Positions 53,385-61,409 of a stretch of 64,000 bases of DNA are shown in pieces. The notes beneath the pieces are model-generated. The model was not told the DNA's origin. It saw only the letters and a list, made by a program, of their open reading frames with translations, and searched no databases. Location: the NCBI GenBank assembly GCA_947305675.1, contig CAMZED010000001.1, positions 1 to 64,000 of the forward strand, read 5' to 3'. The position numbers were made by a program, and so were the translations under genes. The DNA is from an uncultured Clostridia bacterium. GTDB lineage: Bacteria > Bacillota > Clostridia > Oscillospirales > CAG-382. The stretch's first letter is position 1. Each line of letters begins with the position of its first letter.

Positions 53385-53930
53385 ATGAAGTTAAAGGTAT
53401 TTGTTTTGGAAAACAACACCGTAAAACGTCAGCGCCACGCCGCTGTCCAAAAGGCGGTAAAAGCATTTTTTAACGACGATCCGAAGGTAAAAGTCGTTTA
53501 CGACGAAAACGGCAAACCGAGCGTTGAGGGGACCGACAAAAAATGGTATATATCGATCACCACGACCGGCGACGTTATGCTTGCCGCGCTCGCCACAAAT
53601 CCGATCGGGATCGACGGCGAGCATCTTCCCAGGTTCAGCGATCCTGAAAATAAGATCGATTACGTCGCCATTGCCGAGCGGTTCTTTTCGGATGAAGAAT
53701 CGGATTACGTCCGCGACGGAAGCGATTCTACCGAGCGGTTCGTCAAAGTCTGGGTGCGTAAAGAAGCCTATGTTAAATGCGCCGGGAAAACGCTTGCCGA
53801 CTTTCCGAATTTCTCGGTGGTCGACGGCGACAAACTCGCCACGAAGGTTCATGGGATCTCGCTTAAAAAGTTCGGGATCAGCTTTGAGGGGAGCGAGGAT
53901 TACCTGTTCGTCATAGCGGGCGTGGAATAA
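53385..53930 (+). CDS. 4'-phosphopantetheinyl transferase family protein
   Basis: A 181-residue Sfp-type transferase that attaches the phosphopantetheine arm of CoA to carrier proteins. IGIDGE (74-79) gives the metal-binding Asp and Glu, and WVRKEAYVKCAGK (123-135) is the W-x-x-KEA-x-x-K motif. The protein is shorter than Sfp. GAGGAAGAG precedes the ATG inside the gyrA end, so it is translated with gyrA, an unexpected neighbour. No carrier protein gene is near. Confidence 0.88.
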   Translation: MKLKVFVLENNTVKRQRHAAVQKAVKAFFNDDPKVKVVYDENGKPSVEGTDKKWYISITTTGDVMLAALATNPIGIDGEHLPRFSDPENKIDYVAIAERFFSDEESDYVRDGSDSTERFVKVWVRKEAYVKCAGKTLADFPNFSVVDGDKLATKVHGISLKKFGISFEGSEDYLFVIAGVE

Positions 53931-53933
53931 AAA

Positions 53934-53998
53934 CGCCGGTGTTTACCGGCGCAAAAAAAGCCGACAGAGCGAGTTTTCCGCTTTCTGCCGGCTTTTTC
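53934..53998. terminator. Convergent terminators between the transferase and Mrp genes
   Basis: A small hairpin CGCCGG-TGTTTA-CCGGCG (53934-53951), then a longer stem AAAAAGCCG-CAGA / TCTG-CGGCTTTTT (53955-53997) with A and T runs on both sides, suited to stop both strands. Confidence 0.8.
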
Positions 53999-53999
53999 T

Positions 54000-54806
54000 T
54001 TACATATTGTCCAGCCAGTTCCCCTCGAACAGCTCAATGGCGCCGCGGTCGCAGGCGGCGGCGAGTTTAGGGTCGACGGGGATCTTAGCCACCTTCGGGA
54101 TCCCGTATTTTTCGGCAAGTTTTTCAACTTTGCTTTCGCCGTAGACGTAATGGTCCTTTCCGCAGTCGGGGCAATGGAAATAGGAATAGTTCTCGACAAT
54201 GCCGATCACCGGGATATTCACCATTTCGGCGAGCTTGACCGCTTTTTCGACGATCATCGAAACAAGGTCCTGCGGGCTTGTGACGATGATCATTCCGTTT
54301 ATCGGGATCGATTGGAAAACGGTGAGCGGCACATCGCCGGTTCCGGGAGGCATATCGATGAACATCACGTCGGTCTCGCCCCAGTTTACGTCGGTCCAGA
54401 ACTGCTTCACCGCGCCGGCGATTATCGGTCCGCGCCAGGCGACGGGGTCGGTCTCGTGTTCAAGCAGAAGGTTCAGCGACATTATTTTTATCCCCGTCCT
54501 GCTTTCGGCGGGGGTCATAAGCGTTCCGTCGCCGGTAACTCCGCCCTTCAGCCCGAAAACGCGCGGGATGGATGGCCCGGTTATATCGGCGTCAAGTATG
54601 GCGGTTTTGTCGCCGCCGCGCTGTGCGTTCACAGCCAGGAGCGAGGTGACGAGCGATTTGCCGACTCCGCCCTTGCCGCTTACCACGGCAATGACTTTTT
54701 TGATCACACTGCCTTTGCCGGGGTTTTCGATCAGACTTTCCGGCGCACTTTCGCGGCTCGCGCAGGCGGAAGAGCAGGTCGAACAGTCATGAGTGCAGTT
54801 TGCCAT
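54000..54806 (-). CDS. Mrp/NBP35-family iron-sulfur carrier ATPase
   Basis: A 268-residue cytoplasmic P-loop ATPase. VVSGKGGVGKSLVTSLLA is the deviant Walker A (residues 39-57), and FIDMPPGTGDVPLTVFQ is the switch region. CPDCGK near 215 is the CxxC that carries an Fe-S cluster in the dimer. The N-terminus MANCTHDCSTCSSACASRE adds four Cys, as in NBP35-like forms. It probably assembles or transfers Fe-S clusters. It follows the DUF6062 gene by 25 bp. Confidence 0.92.
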   Translation of the reverse strand: MANCTHDCSTCSSACASRESAPESLIENPGKGSVIKKVIAVVSGKGGVGKSLVTSLLAVNAQRGGDKTAILDADITGPSIPRVFGLKGGVTGDGTLMTPAESRTGIKIMSLNLLLEHETDPVAWRGPIIAGAVKQFWTDVNWGETDVMFIDMPPGTGDVPLTVFQSIPINGMIIVTSPQDLVSMIVEKAVKLAEMVNIPVIGIVENYSYFHCPDCGKDHYVYGESKVEKLAEKYGIPKVAKIPVDPKLAAACDRGAIELFEGNWLDNM

Positions 54807-54831
54807 AATTTATACTCCTTTTTTGTTTTTC

Positions 54832-55518
54832 CTATTTTTTAGCGCCTTTCAAAAATTTTACCGAGCGCTCTACCGAATCTTTCGAGTTGCCCCAGGGGAG
54901 GTCGTCAAAGCGGTAATCAAACTTTTTGCAGAAAAGCGAAATATCGTCTTTAAGCTCTGAAAGATAAGCGTTTATTTTGCCGTTGGCAGCTCTCGCCAGC
55001 TCGGAATACCCGTCTTTCGAAAGCACGCGCGCCCCGGCTTCCAACAGTCTGCGGTAATGCGGCAGACAGATGAACCCGACCGAATCGAACTTCCGGCGGA
55101 AATCCTTTTCCTCGTCGAAAAGAAAGGCGGCGGTCTCGTACATTTTCCCGATCTTTTCGTCGATCCGGTCGCAGACGTAACAGGATGAATCGAGTTTTTC
55201 GATCCTTTCGCGGCTTTTCGCAGAGATATCGCGCGCAAACACTCCGCCGGGTTTAAGCCCGGATTTAAGCGATTCAAGATGGCTTTCAAGAATAAGCGCC
55301 ACGCCGAGTTTGTTGTTCCCCGCGATCATTTTTGCAAAATGGCGCTCACAGAACCCTTTTTCGTTGGTGATCTGACGCACTTCCGGCTCCATCATAGAAG
55401 CGCCGAGTATAAGATCGAGCTCGGTCTTTTCAAGGTTCTCAAAAAGGCGGCAAAAGGGACATCCGTCGCCGTGATCAAACGCCTCGTTGACCGGGATAGT
55501 ATAAAGATGTTCCTTCAT
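54832..55518 (-). CDS. DUF6062-family cysteine-rich protein
   Basis: A 228-residue soluble protein starting MKEHLYTIPVNEAFDHGDGCPFCRLFENLEKTELDLILGASMMEPEVR. It has CPFC near 20, CERHF near 58, CYVC near 114 and CLPHY near 152: two similar halves each with a CxxC and a C-x-x-H, probably two metal or Fe-S sites. This fits the family I recall as DUF6062; function is unknown. It is co-transcribed with the Mrp Fe-S carrier, which hints that the sites receive a cluster. Confidence 0.8.
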   Translation of the reverse strand: MKEHLYTIPVNEAFDHGDGCPFCRLFENLEKTELDLILGASMMEPEVRQITNEKGFCERHFAKMIAGNNKLGVALILESHLESLKSGLKPGGVFARDISAKSRERIEKLDSSCYVCDRIDEKIGKMYETAAFLFDEEKDFRRKFDSVGFICLPHYRRLLEAGARVLSKDGYSELARAANGKINAYLSELKDDISLFCKKFDYRFDDLPWGNSKDSVERSVKFLKGAKK

Positions 55519-55583
55519 AAATGTATTTTTCCTTTCGGTCCGTTGACATAATCAGTTTTCGCAAAAAAGATTATTTTCAAAAG

Positions 55584-55698
55584 TAATCCACATTTTCCAC
55601 AGGGTTTTCCACAACCTGCCGGGAAAATCCCCCGATTTTTGCCTTATTTTCCCGAACCCGTCGCAACGATATCCACAGTTTGCACATAGTTTTCCACA
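55584..55698 (+). promoter_or_regulatory. Cluster of five DnaA-box-like sites, candidate oriC or DnaA-binding locus
   Basis: Five 9-mers with 8 of 9 matches to TTATCCACA, all in one orientation: TAATCCACA (55584-55592), TTTTCCACA (55593-55601), TTTTCCACA (55605-55613), ATATCCACA (55669-55677) and TTTTCCACA (55690-55698). An AT-rich stretch follows (55707-55745). The stretch has no gene; it is the 220-bp gap between the tsaD stop and the DUF6062 start. It could be the working origin, an outer part of it, or a DnaA-titrating or promoter site. Confidence 0.7.
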
Positions 55699-55738
55699 AC
55701 TTGTGCGGCAACATTATGTTATATACACGATTGAAAAA

Positions 55739-56749
55739 TTATACGGTTTTTGTCGCATAAGCGTTAAGGTCGAGCCCGGCTTTTGCGCCGGAAAGATATT
55801 CGTAATAAGCCTGCGCGCCGATCATCGCGGCGTTGTCTCCGCAAAGCGAAAGAGGGGGAAGATACAGCTTTGCGCCGAATTTTTCGGCGGAATTTTTAAG
55901 CGCCAGACGCAGATGCGAGTTTGCCGCCACGCCTCCGGCGAGCACGATATTTTGGGCGCCCTCGCGGGTCAGCAGCAGTTCGAGCCTGGAAGTCACCGCC
56001 CCGACAAGGCTTGCCGTAAAAGAGGCGGCGACGTCGGCGCGGAATTCGTCGTCGATCACCCTGCCGCGCTGCGTTTCGCCGTGGACGAGATTTATGACCG
56101 CCGTTTTCAGCCCGGAAAAGGTAAAATCGTAATCCGAGCCGTCGATCGATCCGGCGTTGAAGCGGTATTTGGTTTTGTCCCCCGCCGAAGCGAGCCTGTC
56201 CATCGCCGCACCGCCGGGGTAGGGCAGCCCGAGAACGCGCGCGCATTTGTCGAAAGCCTCGCCCGCCGCGTCGTCGCGTGCGCAGCCGATCAGTTCATAA
56301 TCGGTATAACTGTTCGCCCGCATAAGCGAAGTATGCCCGCCCGACACCACCAAAGCGATAAAAGGCGGTTCAAGGTCGGGATGCACAAGGTAATTCGCGG
56401 CGACGTGCCCCCTTATGTGGTGTACCGGTATAAGCGGTTTTCCGGAAGAATACGCCAGCCCTTTGGCGAAAGACACCCCGGTCAGCAAAGCGCCGATAAG
56501 CCCCGGCGCATAGGTCACCGCGATAAGGTCGATATCTTCAAGCGAAAGATCTGCTCCCGCCAGCGCTTCGCTCACCACACCCGATATCGCCTCGGTGTGC
56601 GCGCGTGAAGCGATCTCCGGCACGACTCCGCCATAAAGCGCGTGTATATCTATTTGCGAAGCGACTTTGCCGCAAAGCAGCTTCCTGCCGTCCTCGACCA
56701 CCGCGGCGGCGGTCTCGTCGCAGGACGATTCTATTGCCAGAATTTTCAT
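55739..56749 (-). CDS. tsaD: tRNA N6-adenosine threonylcarbamoyltransferase
   Basis: A 336-residue Kae1/TsaD protein that puts the threonylcarbamoyl group on A37 of ANN-reading tRNAs. ILAIESSCDETAAAVV starts the ATPase-like fold; HHIRGHVAANYL contains the metal-binding HxxxH; GLPYPGGAAMD and FSGLKTAV are typical, as is VLAGGVAANSHLR near 265. It overlaps rimI by 4 bp. The partner genes tsaB and tsaE are not in this window. Confidence 0.96.
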   Translation of the reverse strand: MKILAIESSCDETAAAVVEDGRKLLCGKVASQIDIHALYGGVVPEIASRAHTEAISGVVSEALAGADLSLEDIDLIAVTYAPGLIGALLTGVSFAKGLAYSSGKPLIPVHHIRGHVAANYLVHPDLEPPFIALVVSGGHTSLMRANSYTDYELIGCARDDAAGEAFDKCARVLGLPYPGGAAMDRLASAGDKTKYRFNAGSIDGSDYDFTFSGLKTAVINLVHGETQRGRVIDDEFRADVAASFTASLVGAVTSRLELLLTREGAQNIVLAGGVAANSHLRLALKNSAEKFGAKLYLPPLSLCGDNAAMIGAQAYYEYLSGAKAGLDLNAYATKTV

Positions 56750-57177
56750 AATATCTTCTCCATTAATATTGCGTCGGTCCCTTTATAGAAGCCTTTGCGC
56801 CTGCCGACGGGCAGATACCCGCAGCGTTCATAAAGTCTCAACGCCGCGGTGTTGTCTTCGGCCGCTTCAAGCACCGTCTTTTCGCCGCCGAGCGATATTA
56901 CCGTTTTTTCAAGCTCGCGCAATAATTTGCCCGCGGCGCCTTTCCGGCGGAATTCCGGCGCTACCGCAAGGTTCATAATCTCGCACACTCCGCAGCAATA
57001 CACCGCCGAAATTATTCCGGCGGCGGTGCCGCCGTATTCGGCGACAAGATATATATTGCCGTTTTTTGCGGCGTTTTTTATTTGTTCTTCGCTCCAGAAC
57101 GTGTCAAGACATTCGCGCTCGATGGCGTAAGCGCGGGCATAATCGCCGCTTTCCGCGGGGCGGACGTTGAATTCCAT
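56746..57177 (-). CDS. rimI: Ribosomal protein S18-alanine N-acetyltransferase-like GNAT
   Basis: A 143-residue GNAT acetyltransferase. VAPEFRRKGAAGKLLRELEKTVISLGGEKTVLEAAEDNTAALRLYERCGYLPVGRRKGFY spans the acetyl-CoA loop (R-x-x-G-x-G/A) and the ALRLYERCGY end typical of RimI. It would acetylate the N-terminus of S18 or other proteins. Placement beside tsaD is the usual one. The ATG lies 1 bp after the lipoprotein stop. Confidence 0.9.
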   Translation of the reverse strand: MEFNVRPAESGDYARAYAIERECLDTFWSEEQIKNAAKNGNIYLVAEYGGTAAGIISAVYCCGVCEIMNLAVAPEFRRKGAAGKLLRELEKTVISLGGEKTVLEAAEDNTAALRLYERCGYLPVGRRKGFYKGTDAILMEKIL

Positions 57178-57178
57178 A

Positions 57179-57877
57179 TCACAAATCCGTCGCGGGGGCG
57201 CCCGGGTCGTAATCCGGGTTGCCGATCATCCTCGAAAGGACGTCGCGCGGGCAGATCACGGTTTTGTTGATCGACCTGTCGCGCAGATAAAATCTGCCGT
57301 CGTTATCGCCGAAAAACACTACGACGTAATAAAGCCCGGGGTATTTTTGCGACAGCAGACGTACGAAATAGCGGTTGGTGTAAGCCATATTGTCGTAATT
57401 CAGATCGACCGCCTCGCCTTCGTCGACCGCGCGTGCGATGGTACGGCAAAGTTCGGAATCCTGCGTTTCGTTTATGCCGCGCTGATCCTCTTCAAGATAT
57501 TCGTCGTCGGCAAAGAAGCTTGCGATCCAGCGCGTGTTGGAAGAATCGTATATCCTTGCGGCGATCGGATCGAAATCCGTAACCGATATATCGCCCGACG
57601 AAGCGCTGCGATAGACCAGAAGTTCACCGCTGTCCTCGACGCAAAGAAAATCCTTTGCCGATTCAAATTCGACTTCGTAGACCTGTTCGTTGCCGTATTT
57701 TATATATTCGCCGCCTTTTTCAACGGCATAAACCGAAAACATCCGGCAAAGGACGTATTCCGTCCCGGTGGCGGGGACGATAAAACCGTCCGCGGTTATA
57801 TCCGCCCTGCGCGAGCAGGAACACATACCCGCAAGGCATAAGGCGGCAAGCAGTAAAGCCGATAATTTCTTAATCAT
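57179..57877 (-). CDS. Putative lipoprotein of unknown function
   Basis: A 232-residue exported protein: MIKKLSALLLAALCLAGMCSC gives a lipobox Cys at about 21. The mature part has a mixed alpha-beta character (VLCRMFSVYAVEKGGEYIKYGNEQVYEVEFESAKDFL, NRYFVRLLSQKYPGLYYVVVFFGDNDGRFYLRD) and no domain I know. A TTG at 57883 is in frame, but the ATG at 57877 is the better start. It sits between the dCMP deaminase and rimI genes and shares their operon. Confidence 0.78.
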   Translation of the reverse strand: MIKKLSALLLAALCLAGMCSCSRRADITADGFIVPATGTEYVLCRMFSVYAVEKGGEYIKYGNEQVYEVEFESAKDFLCVEDSGELLVYRSASSGDISVTDFDPIAARIYDSSNTRWIASFFADDEYLEEDQRGINETQDSELCRTIARAVDEGEAVDLNYDNMAYTNRYFVRLLSQKYPGLYYVVVFFGDNDGRFYLRDRSINKTVICPRDVLSRMIGNPDYDPGAPATDL

Positions 57878-57879
57878 TT

Positions 57880-58368
57880 TCAATATCCGATCTGTCCGAG
57901 ACTATCGTCGTTTTCCACCCAGTCGGCGGGGTAATAAACCGAATATCTTTCGCTGTCTTCGCGGACGATCACGCGCTCGATCCCGGCGTTGATGACCAGC
58001 CTTTTGCACATCTGGCAGCAGGTAGTCCCCGGTTCGATCAGCCCGGTCTTTGCGTTCACACAGCAAAGATAAAGGTCGGCGCCGAGCATACGCTCACGCG
58101 GGGCGGCGATTATCGCGTTCGCTTCGGCGTGGACGGAACGGCAAAGCTCATATCTTTCGCCGCGCGGGATGTTCATTTTGTCGCGAAGGCAAAATCCCAG
58201 ATCGCAGCAGTTTTGCCTTCCGCGCGGGGCGCCGGCGTATCCCGTGGAAATTATAACGTCGTCTTTTACGATTATCGCGCCGAATTTGCGCCTTAAACAG
58301 GTGCCGCGTTCGGTCACCGTTTGGGCAATATCCAGATAATAGTTTATCTTGCTTCTTCTCGAGTCCAT
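57880..58368 (-). CDS. comEB: dCMP deaminase (ComEB-like)
   Basis: A 162-residue zinc deaminase. CRSVHAEANAI holds the zinc His and catalytic Glu, and PGTTCCQMCKRLVINAGI the two zinc Cys; TGYAGAPRGRQNCCDLGFC upstream is typical of dCMP deaminases with an extra zinc site. It converts dCMP to dUMP for thymidylate synthesis. The ATG at 58368 follows GGAGGG; a TTG two codons upstream is less likely. It opens an operon with a palindromic promoter. Confidence 0.92.
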   Translation of the reverse strand: MDSRRSKINYYLDIAQTVTERGTCLRRKFGAIIVKDDVIISTGYAGAPRGRQNCCDLGFCLRDKMNIPRGERYELCRSVHAEANAIIAAPRERMLGADLYLCCVNAKTGLIEPGTTCCQMCKRLVINAGIERVIVREDSERYSVYYPADWVENDDSLGQIGY

Positions 58369-58434
58369 CGCCAAACCCTCCGAAAGATTCCCGCGATCCG
58401 CCTCTTTTAAAGCGCGCCGATCACGATATGTAAC

Positions 58435-58463
58435 AGTTTAACAAAACAGCGCTGTTTTGTCAA
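58435..58463 (-). promoter_or_regulatory. Promoter of the comEB-lipoprotein-rimI-tsaD operon with operator palindrome
   Basis: On the minus strand TTGACA (58463-58458) and TAAACT (58440-58435) are 17 bp apart. The spacer is filled by the perfect 20-bp palindrome ACAAAACAGCGCTGTTTTGT (58441-58460), which also covers part of the -35 box. A protein bound there would block the promoter. Confidence 0.75.
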
Positions 58464-58473
58464 TATCGTCGCA

Positions 58474-58508
58474 CAAAAAAAGGCAGAGCGCTTTCTTTGC
58501 GCTCCGCC
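58474..58508 (-). terminator. Terminator of the sigma factor-VWA operon
   Basis: A 10-bp stem GGCAGAGCGC / GCGCTCCGCC (58482-58491, 58499-58508, one mismatch) that on the minus strand runs into eight T. Confidence 0.85.
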
Positions 58509-58523
58509 GGGTATTTTTAAGAG

Positions 58524-60656
58524 TTAATCTTCTATGACTTCACACATAAGCAGTTCAAGGGTGACGTCGCATTGCGGCATCAGGAACGAGGCTTTCCAAA
58601 GCCCGTCGGATCCGTCGTATTCGGGTATAAGTTCTTTAATTTTATTACCGACGGGGTCAAGCACCGCGATCACCTCGTAGCTTTCGCTGTTGAACCCGGT
58701 CTTTTCGCGGTAATAATCCTCCAGCGCGACATAGATACGCATGCCCTCGGTGTATTTATAATCCGCCTGCGTGCAAATTATGCGGTCTTTCGACTTCTCG
58801 CCTACCGTGATCCCGAACCCGTCTCCGCCTTCGCCGGCGAAACGCGCGGTTATGACCGCGGGGCTGTCGGGCATAACGAAGACATAGCTCCAATAACCGG
58901 AACCGTCTTCCGCCTTTTCAATAAGGCTGCCGTTCACATAAAGGATCATATCGGCGTCGTAAATGATTCCGGCGCGGATCTCTACCGTCTCGCCGTGGAG
59001 TGCGGATCTGGGCGCCGAGATAAGTTCTGATTTTACGGATTCGTTTACGTCGTATTTGATCGCGTAACGTTTTTCGGGCGCGACGTAATCAAGCCCGCAG
59101 TATTCGCAAACGACCCTTATCATGCATTCGTTAAGCGGTTCGACGTTCTTTTCGCTCACGCTCGCCTCGGTGTGGCTGTTGCCGATGCCGGAATCGTCGG
59201 TAAGATAAATATAAGTGCCGCCGGTCGTTATTGCAAACGAGCGAAGAATCACTTCGGTCCCGGTGTCGACCCCCGACGAAGCGACGGGGATGATCCTTAT
59301 ACCTTCCGCGGCGGCTTTACCGAGCGAGGAATTGATGTTTTCGTTTATGCCCCGGATCTCGGATTCGTCGTGGGGAGGAGCGTCAAGCACAAAGAAGCAG
59401 AGTTTTACCGCGTTTTCGCGCCATTGATGTCCGGAAACCGCGTTTTCAAGCGCGGTGTGGACCGCTTCGGGCCAATCGCCGCCGCCGTCCGAACGCTGTT
59501 TGCTTATCTGATCGATGCATTCATTTATATTGCTGCGGAAATCGAAATATTTAACTACGTATTCGTCGCCCTCGTCGCGGTAGAAGTTAACGCTTACGCG
59601 GATCGAAAGCTGTTCGCCCGCCTTTGCGATGCGGTCGACCATATCGGCAAGCTCAACTTTCAGATATTCCAGCTCGTCCGACATACTGCCCGTCGTGTCG
59701 ATCATAAGCATAAGGTCAAGCTGGGTTATGCTCTTTCCTTCGGGGGGGATCTCAAGCGTTACCGAGGCGTACTGTTCGCTCGCCGCAAACAGTTTTATCT
59801 CTTTTTTGACGCCCGCCGCCCTTACCGTCGCGGTCGATTTGTCGAGTTCGGCGGGGAAGAAAAGGTATGCTTTTCCGTCGATCCCGCTGCGCGACTTCCA
59901 GATCACCTTGCCGTCGGATTCAAGTTCAACTTCGGTGCCGAACAGCGACGCTCCGCCGGATTCAAGCGTTACTTCCACAACATTACGTGTTGAGAACCCG
60001 CGGGAAGAGATGATACTTGCCCATTCCGGGTCCGCGGCGCGTTTGAGCCATTCGCCGAGGTTCTTTAAGTCGCTCCATTCCGAAGCGGTAAGCGTCCCGG
60101 CGCGGATGGCGTTATTGTAGTCGCCGTAATAGTCGATCCGATCGAGTTCGCCCTCGAATGATTCGACCGGCTTTTCGTAGTCGGTCCTGTCCGTGATCGT
60201 GTAGCCGTCCTTTACCATTGAGTAACCGGATTTGTCGCCTACTGCGGATACGCCTTCGGGATAGTCGGCCGCTGCGTCTTCGTGTTTGAATTCATCCTCA
60301 AGGCTCGCGTCGCCGCGGATAACTCCGTCGCTGTAAGAGGCATCTTCGGCCGCGCCGCCTTTGTTGTCCGGGATTTTGGTTCCTTCGCTGTTTGACGCGC
60401 CGTCCGTGTTTTTGCTCACGACGCCGTCACCCTGATTCTTTGCTTCGGTCCTGCGCGAAGTTACGCCGATAACTCCGCCGATGATCAGACAAACCGTCAG
60501 CGCCGCCGCGACCAGAATATATCCGATCCGGCGTGCGGAAATTTTCGCTGTCTGCGGCTGTTCCGAAGGTTCAAACGCCCCGGCGGGAAGTATCTTCCCG
60601 GCTTCGGGAGCTTCGACCTTGTCAAAAGCCGATCTTATCTTTTTTTCAAAACGCAT
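58524..60656 (-). CDS. Membrane-anchored von Willebrand factor A domain protein, possible anti-sigma sensor
   Basis: A 710-residue protein with a cytoplasmic N-terminus (1-43), one membrane segment (44-64) and a large outer part. A low-complexity acidic stretch (70-160) leads to a beta-sandwich-like region (220-300) and a VWA domain starting near 315 with the MIDAS D320-T-T-G-S324; MVDRIAKAGEQLSIRVSVNFYRDEGDEYVVKYFDF and KLCFFVLDAPPHDE belong to it. Further beta domains follow, with CMIRVVCEYCGLDY between. It lies 16 bp after an ECF sigma gene and may hold that sigma factor through its inner part. Confidence 0.82.
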   Translation of the reverse strand: MRFEKKIRSAFDKVEAPEAGKILPAGAFEPSEQPQTAKISARRIGYILVAAALTVCLIIGGVIGVTSRRTEAKNQGDGVVSKNTDGASNSEGTKIPDNKGGAAEDASYSDGVIRGDASLEDEFKHEDAAADYPEGVSAVGDKSGYSMVKDGYTITDRTDYEKPVESFEGELDRIDYYGDYNNAIRAGTLTASEWSDLKNLGEWLKRAADPEWASIISSRGFSTRNVVEVTLESGGASLFGTEVELESDGKVIWKSRSGIDGKAYLFFPAELDKSTATVRAAGVKKEIKLFAASEQYASVTLEIPPEGKSITQLDLMLMIDTTGSMSDELEYLKVELADMVDRIAKAGEQLSIRVSVNFYRDEGDEYVVKYFDFRSNINECIDQISKQRSDGGGDWPEAVHTALENAVSGHQWRENAVKLCFFVLDAPPHDESEIRGINENINSSLGKAAAEGIRIIPVASSGVDTGTEVILRSFAITTGGTYIYLTDDSGIGNSHTEASVSEKNVEPLNECMIRVVCEYCGLDYVAPEKRYAIKYDVNESVKSELISAPRSALHGETVEIRAGIIYDADMILYVNGSLIEKAEDGSGYWSYVFVMPDSPAVITARFAGEGGDGFGITVGEKSKDRIICTQADYKYTEGMRIYVALEDYYREKTGFNSESYEVIAVLDPVGNKIKELIPEYDGSDGLWKASFLMPQCDVTLELLMCEVIED

Positions 60657-60672
60657 AATGATCAGTCTCCTT

Positions 60673-61209
60673 TTAATATGCTGCCCTTAGTTTTTTAATT
60701 GCGCGTGAATAGCGCTTTCGCGCCGCTTCCGCGGTGATCCCGACTATCCCGGCGATCTCGCGGAACTTAAAGCCGTCGACTGCTTTAAGCACCACTATAT
60801 CGCGGTCGGTGCCGTCGAGAATTGCCAGAAGACGGTTCATTTTGTCAGCCTCGGCATACGATTCGGCAAAATCGCCTTCACGGGAGAGGGAATCAAGGAC
60901 TTCGCCGTCCTCCGCGGTCTCTTTTTGCCGTCGGCGAAGCAGGTCTATCGCCGAGTTCCGCGCGACAGACATAGCCCACGCCCTTGCGTTACCGTCGTCG
61001 CGGTAACCCGAGGCGCCGCGAAGGATCTTCAAAAAAGCGTCCTGCAAAGCGTCTTCGGCGTCGGTGGGGTTCTTAAGTATCGTATAGGCGAGAGCATACA
61101 TCGGCTTGCCGAGCAGATCATATAAAACGGCAAGTGCGGTTTGATCGCCTTCCGATAATCTTTTCATCGCCGCGGCGCAGTCGTATTTATTTCCCGGCCT
61201 GTCTGACAT
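60673..61209 (-). CDS. ECF-type RNA polymerase sigma factor
   Basis: A 178-residue group 4 sigma factor. Region 2 reads LYDLLGKPMYALAYTILKNPTDAEDALQDAFLKILRG with AWAMSVARNSAIDLLRRRQ, and region 4 reads ILDGTDRDIVVLKAVDGFKFREIAGIVGITAEAARKRYSRAIKKLRA with its helix-turn-helix. I prefer the ATG at 61209 after AAAGGAGGTGG to the in-frame ATG at 61236, which contains that ribosome binding site. It is the first gene of a two-gene operon with the VWA membrane protein. Confidence 0.92.
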   Translation of the reverse strand: MSDRPGNKYDCAAAMKRLSEGDQTALAVLYDLLGKPMYALAYTILKNPTDAEDALQDAFLKILRGASGYRDDGNARAWAMSVARNSAIDLLRRRQKETAEDGEVLDSLSREGDFAESYAEADKMNRLLAILDGTDRDIVVLKAVDGFKFREIAGIVGITAEAARKRYSRAIKKLRAAY

Positions 61210-61296
61210 AAGAGCCACCTCCTTTGGGGCTTTCACATATTAATACGGACTTATCGGCAAAAAACGGACAAAAAATTTCCGTTTCTGCCGTTTTTT

Positions 61297-61325
61297 ATAA
61301 TAGCATATGAAAACAAAAAAATCAA
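61297..61325 (-). promoter_or_regulatory. Promoter of the sigma factor-VWA operon
   Basis: TTGATT (61325-61320) and TATTAT (61302-61297), spacer 17 bp, on the minus strand. An inverted repeat around 61259-61296 (AAAAACGG with CCGTTTTT arms) lies in the leader. Confidence 0.55.
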
Positions 61326-61365
61326 GCCGGGATAAACGATCAAAAAAATATCATTTATCCCGGCT
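61313..61365 (-). terminator. Terminator of the spoIIIA operon
   Basis: A perfect 12-bp stem AGCCGGGATAAA / TTTATCCCGGCT (61325-61336 and 61354-61365), followed on the minus strand by TTGATTTTTTTG. Confidence 0.85.
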
Positions 61366-61409
61366 ATCCCGGCGTAAATCCTTTTTATGCGCACTTCGCG
61401 CGGAAAGGT

